Source of the DNA: Thunnus maccoyii
Lineage: Eukaryota > Chordata > Actinopteri > Scombriformes > Scombridae
Assembly (NCBI RefSeq): GCF_910596095.1
Contig: NC_056545.1
Span: 27,737,067-27,801,066 of the forward strand
Reading direction: 5' to 3'
DNA length: 64,000 nucleotides
This document shows, piece by piece, positions 24,201-35,696 of this stretch. Made by a program: the position numbers and the translations under genes. The stretch's first letter is position 1. Each line of letters begins with the position of its first letter. The notes beneath the pieces were generated by a model that did no database searches, was not told where the DNA came from, and was given only the letters and a program-made list of their open reading frames with translations.

Positions 24201-27200
24201 TCACTCAGCACTGAAGTTGCTCTATCCTTTGCTGATTGGCATCAGTTGCTTTATTTATGCTTTCACATTGGCTGATTCTCCAGCTGATTGGATACCAGGT
24301 GATGACTAATGTCCAATCATATTCATGCAGGTGCACATGGCGTCCTTTAAGGACCTAATACTTTTCACTCAATACTCAGCTGATACCTTCATGCCAACGC
24401 CGCTTGCTGCTACAGCTCCTTCAACCTAATCTCCTCATGTGATATGTTTTCAGTTTTGCTAACTTGTTACTGCACCTGTATATAGTGTATGTGTTTGTCT
24501 AAAAGGGGTTTCAGTCTTTGAGTCAAATCTTCACTGCTACTCAGATTGTTTGAGAGCTCCCTCTGAGAGCAGAGCCTTTTCTGCCAAATCTAATCACATA
24601 ATCATTTGCCATAAATAGTCAATTTGACATGTTTTTGACTGAACTGTATTAAAGGATAAATCCTTTATTTTTCTTGTTGTCAGCAAATCCCATGAAAAGA
24701 GCAAAACCAACAATGTATTAGTCCATCTTGGAATACTTTAGTCTACCTCAGCCTGTCTGTGCCACCCAGCTCTAAGCCGATTGGTTCATATTGAAGACTT
24801 TAATATCAAAAATATATACTTTCATTTTTAAAAAAAAAAAGCTAAATGAACATCTTGGCACTTTTTTTAGCTGAGGTTACTCAAACAAGAGTATGGTACG
24901 TTTGTTGGGAACTGTTTTCAGTGTGGATGTGGTGCTGTAGTGAGTATTTATGGCATGTGGGATTGACTACAATGACCATTTTGGATCATGTCATCCAGTG
25001 CAACCATGTGGATAATCATTATGTTTTCAGTATTTTTTGGACAACAATGCTCTGGAGCTCTACGGCACAGAGGAATAAGATATATCAGGCTTTGACACAC
25101 ATACAATACTTGTTATTAGATCAATCATTGTTGGTTCTGGTCTTTTCATGGGATTTGCTAACAATAAAAAATATAGAATGTCACATCAAGATGTATACTT
25201 TAAACTGCTAGTCTTTGCAAAATAGATTTAAACTTTTAGGTTGTTTTTTTCAGCAATCACTCATCACTCTATGGCTAAGCTGACCACTGAGTCAAAATCC
25301 TAGAAACATGGTGTATAATCCTGATTAACCCCTCGTCTACCCCTGTCTCTCAGTGAGTGGTGAAATCAACATCAAGGAAGGGAATGTAACAGTGGAACAA
25401 GGCCAGCAGGTAGAATTTGAGTGTGTAATGACTGGTTGGTACCCCAAACCTACTGTCAGCTGGATCCGAAATAATCAAACTGTGAACAGCAGCCTGTACA
25501 ACACCACCCACGAGGATGGACATACCACCAGTGTCCTGAAGTTCCAGGCGGTCAGCAACACCACAGTGGAGTGTCAGGCAATTGTGTCAGAACTACATCA
25601 TCCAAAATCCAGCTTTGTCTACCTGGTGGTTGGTAAGGTCTTCCACAACATTTTTCTGTACAGTACATGGCATGAGACACATGACTGATTGGACTGATCT
25701 AGGATGATGTGATTTCTTTTTTTCTACTGCATTAATTACCGCGAGGCAGCTGGATTCACAAGATCATGATATCATGTGAATCCAGCTGCCTCGCAAGGTA
25801 AGACAGTGATAGAGGGTGATAGACAGATGGTTCATCCAATCACCTGCCAGGTATTTTTTTTGAAAGTGCCTGCCCTTTTCCAAACAGTTACCAAGGATGA
25901 CCTCTCAGATAGTTCTGTGTAACAAACCATCTCGTGTGTCAGGTTACTGCATTAATGTACTTTTGTCAATTGCAAAGTCTTAAAAATGTCTGGGATTCTA
26001 CTAACAGCCCTTCACTACACATGATATTAACATATGACCTGGGTGATTGGAGAATAATCTGATAAAATCAAGTTTTAATTGAATAAAAAAACCCATTCAA
26101 CATGCGCTGTATGGCAATCACATTAACAGCAATACCCTGAGTGTAAGGTTTCAACCAGGAGGTGCACACATATGGATAACATAATGTACTGTCTAGCAGG
26201 AGGAAAAAAACCCCGCAGCAATATGCAATTTGCAGGGGAAAGAGAATTCTAATGTGTGTGCAATGGGTTATGGTGGGTCAGAGAAGCATTTTACAATCAT
26301 AATTTTTGGGGTTTTTGGGTCTTCTGCTCTTTTCTCTGGTCTTTCCTCCTAAAACAGTGCCCAAGCCTCCTGACTGGACCGTGCTGATAGCTGTGGTTTG
26401 CTCCATTGGAGGTTTTGCTCTGCTGGTTTTGCTCATAATCGGAATCATCTTCTGCTGCAAACGCAGGAAGGAAAAACGTAAGGCCCTCATTATACTAATT
26501 CTAACACAACTTACACCATACTGTATGTCCAAAATCACAAATGTTAGGCTAGTAACCTTTGTCTGAGGGCAGGATGTGCTGGAAAATAACAAATCAAGAG
26601 GAGGAGACTTTTCAAACAGATGACAAGAAGCAGAAAAACCCATTGCTTCTTTCTTCAACACGATATACTTTTGCAAACTGAAACAGCTTTGAGAGTTTCA
26701 GAGCAGCTTAACTCACAGTTGCTTTTTGTAACGGTTATGGCTTTGTAGATTAATTTATAGTCTGTCCTGACAAAAGAGTGAAGAGTCCTAGCAAACTAAT
26801 ATTCATGTCACATTTACATTATATAGCAAGTGTTATATTACTTATGTACTAACCAACTTATTATCGTTCAATCCATTTCAGAAGCCAACTACCAAGATGA
26901 AATGAGGTAATATTCTACCAAAACTATAAATATTTTGTACTTTTGTACTTCTACATGTTTGTACATACAGTAAACTGCTGTGCTGTCTTACATGTTTGTG
27001 TGTAGCAGGAGAGTGAGGACACAGAGTCAGTTAAGTGGTGTCAATCCCACTGGACAGCAACAAGGTCAAGTGAACGCAGGATATGTAAAAGACAATCAAG
27101 TAACAAGAACAAGTAAGACCGATGAGAGCACGTACACAAACACATCATTTTTCATCAAAATCTTTGACAAAATGTCACTCTCTTGGTATCATTATCATTA

Positions 27201-28824
27201 TCCACTTGTGACACAATGAAGTCAAACTTCTTTCTTCTATCTCTTCTTTGTTCACAGGTATCGCTCCCAGTGAACTCTATCTCCCCAGTAGTTTAGAGGT
27301 AGGTTGTGAAGTTGTTCAGTAGTACGCAATGATAATCAGTAGAAAATGTTTGCATGCAGTAGTGTGCAGAGATCCTTTTAGGTCATTGGGGTTGAGGAGA
27401 AAGGCACCTTTGTGAGGCACCTTCGTTTTGTCTTTAGTATGTCTGCAACTATGATAGGGGCTCTGTGAGGCTGTACTCGGCACAGAGGTACTTTGAGTTA
27501 AATACTAAAGTCAGTGTGCTAACATGCTCACAATGATAATGCTGATGTATAGCAGGTATAATGTTTACCAAGGTAACCATCTTAATTTAGCATGCTATCA
27601 TAATCTCATGACCACCAAGCAGTAAAGTACAGAACAGTACAGTAAAGTGAAGAGAAGTACAGCTGAGGCTGATGGGAATGTCATTAGATTTACAGATTTA
27701 TTTGCAAATAAGTCAAAGTAATGAACAAATTAAAATTTCAACCTGGTGATGGCACTGGATGAAAAGTCAGGAGATCACCAAAGTGATTGCAAATCATCCT
27801 GAAGGGACATAAATGTGTCAACGACATTTCATGGCAATCCATCCAATAATTATTGAGACATTTTACTTGATAAATTCAAACCTGCTGGTAACAGGAAAAG
27901 TCAGGGGATTACCAAAATCATTGCAATTCATCATCTGGGTACTGTGGATATTGGTACCAAAGACAAAAAGAGTTGGAAAGTTCACCTGTAAATTGTTTCT
28001 CTGTTTGCACACCAATCATCTACCATGCACTATAATGGAGAACCCATGATGTATTGCCTGCACTGTCCCACACTGCTGTGCCTATACTGTCAAATTCCAT
28101 ATGTAATCCCCAGTAAATGAAGCTTAGAACACACAGTTGGCATACAGTATGCACCCTTAAAGTCAAACATGCAAGTATAACTCAAAATGTCATCATTCCT
28201 CTAAGCTGATATGTTTCTACATGCCTGAGAAGTGGTGATTTATATAAATCACTTGGCATGGCTCTTACAAATGAAACGAAAAAATAACCAGCCATGTGAA
28301 TTTATCATCTTTAATTATAAAGACACTAATCATTTTACGTGTCATTTATCGTCCTGGGTTTCCAAATTCATCCAATACTGATGTTTTCTTTTTTAGAGAG
28401 TGGGCTGCATTTATCAGGCATGGTACATATGGATAATTCATTGCTCGACCATTCAATTAATTTGAGTAATGAATAAAAATAAAGAAGTATGTTATTCAAG
28501 TCCACAATTATAGCCTAGTAATTGGAATAATAATTCCAAGCTGACTGTCTTTTCAGTTGAGCAGTGTTGCATTGTTTATGTAACTGTGGTAAGTTTTGTT
28601 TTAGAATAACAGGGAGGGAAAGGCTGGTAAAATATGAGTCTACAGTGTTTTAACTGCAGATCTCAGCTATTTTTGAGAATTATTAATCAGAAATTTGTGT
28701 TGCTTTTGATTTTTAGATGCCTGATATTGTGAACAGTAACCAGGCAGGAAATAGCTACAATAATGCCTACAACATTCCAAATGAATCAAGCCTCAAGAAA
28801 CACAGACATCTCACCATTGTGTAA
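18235..28824 (+). CDS. igsf5: immunoglobulin superfamily member 5 (JAM4-like adhesion protein)
   Basis: IGSF5/JAM4 is a single-pass tight-junction adhesion protein that binds PDZ scaffolds such as MAGI1. Coding exons: 18235-18280, 19938-20258, 25354-25632, 26358-26477, 26882-26906, 27006-27112, 27258-27298 and 28717-28824. All have GT-AG borders and matching phases, giving 348 residues. Residues 1-22 are a hydrophobic signal peptide. Ig domain 1 (about 24-122) keeps Cys106 but has Ala44 where the first cysteine should be. Ig domain 2 (123-215) has Cys146, Trp159 and Cys196. N-glycosylation sequons are frequent (N31, N43, N76, N85, N99 and others). Residues 223-247 span the membrane, followed by CCKRRKEK. 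The cytoplasmic tail ends LTIV, a class I PDZ ligand. A start is favoured at 18235 because a signal peptide follows directly. The position before pcp4 matches the human order IGSF5-PCP4. Confidence 0.88.
19442..19469. repeat. (TA)n microsatellite in igsf5 intron 2
   Basis: An uninterrupted AT dinucleotide run of about 28 bases between the first two coding exons. Confidence 0.85.
20718..22057 (-). mobile_element. pogo-like DNA transposon with decayed transposase
   Basis: GGGGAGAGTGGGGTAAGATGA at 20718-20738 is repeated without error in inverted form at 22037-22057, and both ends are flanked by TA, the target of the Tc1/mariner/pogo superfamily. On the minus strand within it a frame reads EEMERAANDVKNGKSIRSVA, the shape of the helix-turn-helix that opens pogo/CENP-B-type transposases. 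A further piece (DHIKKLADQF, TPKKLCELSL) fits the segment that usually follows. Stops interrupt every long frame, and at 1340 bp it is too short to hold an intact gene. It sits in the intron between igsf5 coding exons 2 and 3. The perfect ends alongside a broken gene suggest a non-autonomous copy moved in trans, or a fairly recent insertion. Confidence 0.75.
22887..22967. repeat. (GTTTA)n pentanucleotide array
   Basis: About sixteen near-perfect tandem copies of GTTTA. The array is followed by CATTTATTTTACAGGGACAATG and GCCAGAGTTAGCC, words of a common teleost interspersed repeat, so the array probably grew from the tail of that repeat (to about 23110). Confidence 0.85.
23111..24648. other. 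igsf5 intron sequence, nothing recognised
   Basis: No exon, RNA or repeat boundary could be supported in this part of the large intron. Short frames (23443-23628, 23748-23969) lack any family signature. Confidence 0.4.
24649..25203. mobile_element. fold-back MITE in igsf5 intron
   Basis: Both ends carry TTAAAG, and inside them a long inverted repeat can be seen: GCAAATCCCATGAAAAGA near 24683-24701 reappears inverted near 25142-25160, with the adjoining AACCAACAATG also inverted. The right half (CATCCAGTGCAA, TTTTTGGACAAC, GCACAGAGGAATAAGATATATCAGGCTTTG) recurs at 35040-35135 in a second copy. It has no coding capacity. Ending in TTAA suggests a TA-target family, but the superfamily is not proven. 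Confidence 0.6.
25736..25801. repeat. near-perfect palindrome in igsf5 intron
   Basis: Two 20-base arms match perfectly in inverted orientation: GCGAGGCAGCTGGATTCACA at 25741-25760 and its complement at 25775-25794, with a 14-base AT-rich centre. The pairing extends outward through TTACC and GGTAA with a 2-base bulge. The CpG-containing arms are unlike the AT-rich intron around them. It may be a miniature inverted-repeat element reduced to its termini. Confidence 0.8.
27430..28000 (+). repeat. interspersed teleost repeat, copy 1
   Basis: Shares CTCTGTGAGGCTGTACT, GCTAACATGCTCACAATGA, GCAGGTATAATG and GATGGGAATGTCATTAG-type words with copies near 35900 and 60200. The 3' part, GATCACCAAAGTGATTGCAAATCATC, appears twice, at about 27773 and again at about 27900, so this copy has an internal duplication. 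It lies in the intron before the last igsf5 exon. Confidence 0.55.
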
Positions 28825-29035
28825 GGACAGCAGACCAAGACGTCTACAGATGTTGATGAGTTTTAGGACAAACCTGCACAGCACCTTGAAGCCTGGAGAA
28901 AGGTGGAAAGAAGGACTGAGGACAGACCAAAGACTGATGTACTCAAGTAGAGTTGAGACTTGTCAGCAGAGGAGACCCTGCAGAACATGCAAATGCATTG
29001 TTCACTGCCTGATTAAAGTATATATCTGCTGGGTG
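28825..29035 (+). terminator. igsf5 3' UTR and candidate poly(A) signal
   Basis: About 190 bases after the igsf5 stop codon an ATTAAA signal occurs at 29012-29017, in a position suited to a short 3' UTR ending near 29035. No upstream AATAAA competes. The assignment is by signal only. Confidence 0.4.
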
Positions 29036-29224
29036 GAAACTTTGATACAATTATAGATATGTGTATGTATTGAAAACAGAACAGTTGAAAACAGTTTCTG
29101 AAATTGTCTGAGAGTTCTGCAGTAAAGACGCAGAAGCAGCACCATGATGCAAATGATGGCACAGAGGCTATATTTTTGTTGATTAACTGTGTTTATACTA
29201 AGCCATATATTTTTATTGAGACGT

Positions 29225-29966
29225 TATTTAATCCAAATTCAATATCGTCATCTTTCTAAAATAATGGCCCAAGTCATTTTTTGACAAAAATGATTTTTTT
29301 TGCCTAAATCATCTCCTCATGATGGTAAAATCGCCTACATCCTCAGTTGAACAGATCATGTGATTCTACCCCTGTAATATAATGGCCTATGTCAAGAGTG
29401 TGTCTAAATCCTCATATTGCATAGTTATTTAGTCTTTTTAATCAGTCTTTTTAGTCAGCATTTTAGTCAGCAAAATAGCTCAGTCCATGAAGCTAGTATT
29501 TAGCAGTGAAAAGTGGAAAGGCTGTGGCTGTTACAAGTGATAGGCTTTCTGTTAACTCTTTTCTACATTTTAAACAATATTTCAGCTACAGTTTTTGTCT
29601 CATTTTTTTCCACATTACCTGATCTAATTAAGAAAGATTTAAATACTGTATTGTAATCTAACAGCTAGAAATTATGTGTATAACTAAAAAATTACAAAGG
29701 ATCCTCTTTACTTTTGTGTTTTTGTTTAATGAAAATCTCACTTGAACATAATGTTAGTAATCATAACATAATTTGACTGGTATTATAGTATGCCTGTTGT
29801 GTAGTGTCTAGAGGCAGCTTGTGCACCCCTAGGGGTGCATGCACACCATGATGATTTTTTTGTGTGTTTTGATGTGTTTTGATGTGTTTTCTGAGAAATC
29901 TGAAAAAATTACTTGGGCCATTATTTTAGGAAGGTGACGATATTCAAAAAGGACCAGATTAAACTT
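29225..29966. mobile_element. element with about 60-bp terminal inverted repeats
   Basis: The left end (about 29225-29286), including AATATCGTCA and CTAAAATAATGGCCCAAGT, matches the right end (about 29900-29966) in inverted orientation, with few mismatches over roughly 60 bases. The interior has no transposase frame but contains a perfect 18-base palindrome at 29822-29839 (TGCACCCCTAGGGGTGCA). The long arms and lack of coding capacity fit a non-autonomous fold-back DNA transposon. It inserted just beyond the igsf5 poly(A) site. The superfamily is not recognised. Confidence 0.65.
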
Positions 29967-31239
29967 CCTTTGTTCTCCAACATCTGTAAATGTTTTATAA
30001 TTAAATCCTCCTTAAATTTCATTCTTACATGACTGTTCTCTGATCAGTGGCCTATTTTTGAAACATGATGAAATAATCACTTCTAACCAACAAACCCTTG
30101 TTTGTACATATATAGCAATAAACATGCAAGTGTTTGAAATAGTCACCATGACGAACATTTCATATATGTATATTGTTAGCCAGTCTTACGGCCAAAATAC
30201 ACTGGGCACAGATGCGGCATGACATGTCTGTCACAGCATGGCTGCAGCAGAGTGTGTCCATTATAATCAACTGAAGTTGCAACCATGGAAGCTGCATGCA
30301 CCTGTGGGCTCATCTCTATTTTTGCGTGGCTGTTTTTTTTCTCCACACGTGGATACATGGCCCTCCAACCAGTAAAACCTTCATAAAACTGTCTAAAAAC
30401 AAGTACAAACTGTTCAAAAATGATTAAAATAAATACCAAATAAAAATTAATATAGCCTGCGCTTCCAAACTCTGCATAACCAACTGCATTATCACTTGGC
30501 AAAACTCAATATACATGCAGTGATGGAGATGAGTCTGTGCCGGGTGTATTTCAGCTGTAGAAATATCCTTTTTAATTGATTAAATTTTTAGATTTTTTTT
30601 GCACTGCATGTTCACTTACACATGCATGAATATTGAAATTGTAGGCTGCTAAACTTTAACCTTTTACAACCCATTTTAGCATATTTATTTCACCCATAAA
30701 CTGTAAATGGAGTATGGTATTTCCTTGTCATCAAGCTGGACTGGATACAGCACGGTCCTCTAAATTGTCTCAGTCTCCTTTTCTTCTATGTCATAAAAGT
30801 AATATAAGGAATAGATATGGAAATCATATATAGGCAAAAAAATCTTTTTTTTTTCGGTTATCCTCCTGATTATTTTACTCTCCAGGACTCTAAAATGTTC
30901 AAATAACACTAAAGAATTGGTGGTTAGAAGTGGAAGACTTATACAGTAGGAGAGGAATGGTCACACTGAAGATGTTGCTTCAGTTTCAGTGGTCACAATC
31001 CAAAAAGGTTTTGGAGTCACTGTTGTAGGACACTGTATATCCTTAAATATACTCTAATATACCTCTGTAGCTCAGATTCAGTCTGACCAGTGAGCATGGA
31101 TTGTGTCTTGCTGAGCCAACTGAACTCAAACGATCTTTACTTGGAGAGAAAACACATTTAGCTGGACTTGTTGGCCAGGATGCACCAGCAGGGACCAGAC
31201 TCACCCTGCTTGAGCTGTAATATCAGATACAAGCCAGCG
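29967..31239. other. intergenic, no gene seen
   Basis: AT-rich with short runs of T and A. The minus-strand frame 30176-30502 has no recognisable motif. Confidence 0.4.
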
Positions 31240-31400
31240 ATGGCATCTGTCACCGTGGATCAATTAGACGATAAAATGATGTTCGCAGTGCTGTGGCAGA
31301 GTTGCACATTATCAGCCCTGGCTAATTAGTGGTTTAATTAAATTCATGATTGGATTTAATGTGACCCTTTTTCAAGTAGCTGCCACAAGTCTGAGGAAAG
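31240..31400. other. possible conserved noncoding element
   Basis: The stretch contains several homeodomain-type core sites in a short span (GATCAATTAGACG, GGCTAATTAGTGG, TTTAATTAAATTCATGATTGG) and no repeat signature. Clusters like this are typical of developmental enhancers. Conservation is not shown here. Confidence 0.25.
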
Positions 31401-31504
31401 ATAAGGAGGATCATGGTTGTGTGAATGAATGGTTTAGCCTATACAAGTTGTAGTAGTCTTGAGGCTTGTGTTTGACCAATCAGCAATAAACGGTGCAAAC
31501 TTCA

Positions 31505-31800
31505 CTACAGATCTAGGAACCCCCTGGCAAAATTCAGAGTCATGAATTTCCTTGGTTCCTGAAAAGTTCCTGCAGTGGAAAAGTCCCATCTTTCCCATAA
31601 ACCCACCGTAACCCTAACCCTAAGCCTGCAACATCTGAAGATGACCCTGATGAGAAAGGTGAGACTGAACCAACCAGTAAAGTTGCGGGCCACAACACCT
31701 CAACAATGGGCTGAAAGACACTGAAATGCTCCAAAGCTGAGGGGAATTGCAGATTGGATTTGGATTTGTCACTACAAGTGACCCCTTTCACACACAAGTA
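31505..31800. repeat. interspersed repeat, first of two copies
   Basis: Shares CAGTAAAGTTGC, GGCTGAAAGACA and CAAGTAGTCATGTG, in the same order, with the stretch 35697-35900. It includes two and a half CCCTAA units (ACCCTAACCCTAAG near 31611), which look telomere-like but are too few to mean anything. Family unknown. Confidence 0.5.
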
Positions 31801-33603
31801 GTCATGTGATCCATGGTTAATATCAAAATATAAATTATAGCAGCCTTGAAGAATAATACAGAATGATCTCTCTTGGCTCTCTAGCCTGCTATCAGCACAA
31901 ACCAGACTGGTAAGTTTCAGAAAATGGATGGATGGAGGGACTTAAAAGTTCTGCAGACACTGTAAGCAGACTGTCACCCAGCTACCTCACTCTGTGCCTG
32001 AACAAATGATGGGAGAGATGCTTGGTAGAGTGCTGCTGTGTCAGCCAGATGTGCTCAGGATGTTTGTGAGTGTGTCTTGACAGGGAGGAAGACTCCACTC
32101 TCAGCCTGCCGTAAGAATCCTTCAACTCTGGGAAACCCAACACTTAATCCGATTACCTGCTCTGTTTATGTTTCCATATTGGAAATTACATTAGTGCTCT
32201 CTTCCATTTAGCTTCTTTTACATGTGATAAATGGCATGAGCTCCAAATGAGAGAGGATCAGTTTGCCTCTTCTTACATTTCATTTGTGCTACTAAGATTA
32301 AGACAACTAACATTGTTTGATGCTTTAGTTGGCTGTTAAGGTTTTTTATGAGGTGAAAGCAGTAGTAGCGTATTTTTGGCCTGTTTATCTCATTATTGTA
32401 ATTTACAACATTGTAAACTGATCCAAGTTTTGAGCAAAGAAACAACTCTCTCATGGCTCTCCAAGTTCAGATAATCACCCAAGCAGCAGGCTGGCAGTGT
32501 CTGAAAGAGTTAATGAATAGTACTAATAAAATTAATGAATAGAGAGCTGTGGTAATGACTATTGATAAGCCATATATAGTGTGGCTTGTCGAGTCATGCT
32601 GGCTTTCAGGGCCCTTCCCTAAGCACTATTACCATTACATAAGGAATGTCTAGCAAATTAATCTCCCAAAGCTAGACTTCAATCATCAAATTGGCTCTGT
32701 ACGGGGAGCTGGGATGGCACACATGCCTCCTGCTGGCATAAGACTCAGACTGGCAGAATATAATGGAAAGTAAAGTGCTGTATGTTGACCAGACAGGCTT
32801 AAATTGTGCAGTATTGGCTGCTGCTGCCAATTTTCTGCAAGTAAATGTAGCAATATCTCCTTCAAAATCAGTATCTCAGCTTGAGGCACTTCCTTTTCTT
32901 CTTTAATGCCGGATAAATAATCTTTATTTAATATATATTTTAATATATATTTCATAGTAATATTTTATGATTATATTCTTCATTTTATTCTTAAATTTTG
33001 AAATAATTAGAATTTTATTTTGCAGCAGTATTTGATTCATAAATCACACTGTGCTGCATTCATTTCTAGAAAATGTCAATGTGCACAACAAATACAGGAA
33101 TATTAATTGAAGTTGCTATGGATGTGTGTCTAGTTTCCTGGGCTGCTTAAGGATTTGTCTCATGACAAATGACTTGACGATATGTTAACAATAGCCATAC
33201 ATCACTACATATTGTGCGCAGTTCCAGCAGAAATGAAATGTACAGAATGACTTACTTTGCCTGAAGTCAGCACTGATCAAAAAGAACAATAGAAATGTGA
33301 TCCATTGTTTTCTGTGTATTGTTCGTCACAAACCATCAGCAATACTGTTTTGTGAAATCTACTGCATCATGTTGTGAGATTATACTGATTTATCATATTA
33401 GCGCTGCAAATGAGGCTGATTTAGACCTTACCTCATACAGTATGATGCAATGATGCATAAAAAAAATCCACTTTTGTGAAAGATGTTTCTTCAGAGGAGT
33501 AAACACTAAAAATAGCAGGTCTTGATGTAGCAGCTATTGTAATATAAATGCCTCAGCAACATTATAAGATCCAGAATGAAGCTGGATGACTGTCAGACTG
33601 ATG

Positions 33604-33604
<1 letters not shown>

Positions 33605-33651
<47 letters not shown>
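33605..33651. repeat. (AG)n microsatellite
   Basis: An almost pure AG run of about 47 bases, followed shortly by a brief CA run. Confidence 0.9.
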
Positions 33652-33653
<2 letters not shown>

Positions 33654-33689
33654 CACCACAAACACACACACAAAACATGTTTAATGTTT

Positions 33690-33830
33690 TCTGAAATGTT
33701 CTTGTTCTTTTTATTTATTCATTGATTTTATTTTATTTAATTAATTGTATTATCCTTGACACTTTGGCAATACTGTTCATCTGACATTCATGCCAATAAA
33801 GCTTATTGAATCGAATTGAATTGAATTGAG
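33690..33830 (+). mobile_element. 3' tail of a truncated LINE
   Basis: AT-rich sequence ends in CCAATAAAGCTTATTGAATCGAATTGAATTG, an AATAAAG signal followed by tandem GAATT repeats. That is a common 3' end of teleost non-LTR retrotransposons. Only the tail is present. Confidence 0.5.
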
Positions 33831-33929
33831 AGAGAGGGTGTACTTGCCAGGCATCTAGTAATGGATAACCCTGCAACTTAGCTTGCAAAGAGAGAACACG
33901 GCTGAGTGCTCACTTTGTCAGATTGCCAA

Positions 33930-34090
33930 TATGTCTTCAGGGTCTCACAGTAGGTTTAGAGTTTAGAGGGAGTTTGCGGATTTGATCCCTGCAAAAGCCA
34001 ATATGTTCGTTAACTGCTGTAGGTGTCCTGGCAAGGCACAGGGTACATTCCCACTCACTCACTTACACACCCACTGGATGAATTTAGTGC
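33930..34090 (+). mobile_element. degenerate tRNA-derived SINE
   Basis: GCGGATTTGATCCCTGC resembles an RNA polymerase III B box with its tRNA-like surroundings. It is followed, as in common teleost SINEs, by GTGTCCTGGCAAGGCACAGGGTAC, a decayed form of the usual GTGTCCTTGGGCAAGACACTGAA. The A box is not clear. It is a remnant, not a tRNA gene. Confidence 0.5.
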
Positions 34091-34970
34091 AGAGGAGAAG
34101 AGGTTATATTAAAAATGCATTTGTTTTCATTTATTGAAGAGAAAAAGAGAATTCACTCTTTGTTACTATAACTGTGGTAAAGAGCCACTCAAATAAACTT
34201 CTTGTCACTTCTGAAACTTTTCATTCAACGTTCAGAAAGTTTTAACTCTGGTTCCACTTGCAGAACAGCAACTTTGTGCTGTAATCTCCCTCTGTACTAT
34301 AACACAATCTGACAGTTTTCTCAGCTAATGTATGGTCTTGTCTGTTTTTGGTACCATCATTTCATGAATGTCTCAAAATTAATGTGATAATGAATTTTCA
34401 TGTTAAAATATGGGCACTATATGAGACCTTGCATTTTCAAGAAAAAGACAACAGTGAGTCATGTTCTCACTTCTGTTGCCTTTCTACAGGCCAGAGCCCT
34501 GACTCATTACAGTAGATCCCTGTCAGCCTCGCAGTGCCCTCTTGTTTACATCATTATTTCATATTTTTATGCTCTTTAAGCTCTTTTAATGACTGCTTCG
34601 AATGATGTGCTGCTCATGAAAACATGTCCAAGCAGTTTAAAGGAATCCTGTGATTGTCTTTGAATTTTGCCAGCAATAAAGACTCAACACACACAAACCT
34701 GTATCTGTGTTTATAATTGTGTTCAAGATGCAGCACAAAAAAATATTAGTCTGGTCTCAGACCTCTGAGATGCTGCCTACACCTTAGATTTTTCTCAGTG
34801 ATTCACTGAAAGGAAAACTACTATTCAATCTGATTATCAGGCTAAATACACACTGTAGGGTGTGTTACAAAGGAACATATTCCCAGAAGCAAGTCAAATG
34901 AGTAGATTTTACAATGCAGCTCAATATACAGAGATACTATCTAAGACAAATCCCCATAATCATCTGCATT

Positions 34971-35248
34971 TAAAGGATATGGCTGGCGATTTTTAAAACT
35001 ATTGACACAACATTAGTCTTCACAATGAAGGAACATGTCATCCAGTGCAATATTGTGGCACATTGATGTGTTTTTAATAGTTTTTGGACAACGATGGAGG
35101 TCTACAGCACAGAGGAATAAGATATATCAGGCTTTGGATGCACACACAATACTTACTTACATACACTAGATAAGCTCCAAACAGAGATTTGTTGACAATA
35201 AGAAAAGATATATATAGAAATATAGAAAATGTCCAGCCTTATCCTTTA
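34971..35248. mobile_element. MITE, relative of the element at 24649
   Basis: The ends TAAAGGATATGGCTGGCGATTTT and, inverted, TAAAGGATAAGGCTGGACATTTT form imperfect inverted repeats. The interior word GCACAGAGGAATAAGATATATCAGGCTTTG is shared with 25060-25100. It is about 278 bp and noncoding, with TA-flanked ends. Confidence 0.65.
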
Positions 35249-35696
35249 ATCATCCCGTAGAATAGGAACTAATTCTACTAAACCTGGCCTTTTTTGGTCA
35301 GCAAACAACCTTTTATGGACTGTCATGGACTGCATTTAAGGTGACATGGTGAACTTGTTAGCATACTGCAATAAAGTGCTAGCATTCATTTGGAGTCATG
35401 TTTTCTGTCCACCTCGTAACTTGGGCCCAATATTCACTTTCCTTTTTAGTCTCCACCAACCCCTGAGAAGAATATCTGGCTCATTAGCTTCTAAATCTCC
35501 ACTATATTCACCAGCTGGTCACTAACTTCGTCTGTCTCCTGTTTGGTGCTGGGTGTAATGTAATAGGCTTTTGTGCCTTGTACGCACCAGTAGAACCAGT
35601 AGTGACATTGTACAGAAGCCAGGGGAACAGTGCTCGCAATGTGGTGGTCACTGGCTTTATGTTGTACATGGTACAAGTAAAGCTGAGTCCACAATG

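Noticed and set aside
24846..25211. 121-codon plus-strand frame
   Set aside because: Lies inside the MITE at 24649-25203, whose related copy at 34971 does not keep the frame.
28763..29056. 97-codon frame across the igsf5 stop
   Set aside because: It is an alternative frame of the last igsf5 exon and 3' UTR; the igsf5 frame ends at 28824 with a PDZ ligand.
31605..31626. Telomere-like CCCTAA repeats
   Set aside because: Only about two and a half units inside an interspersed repeat; not an interstitial telomere.
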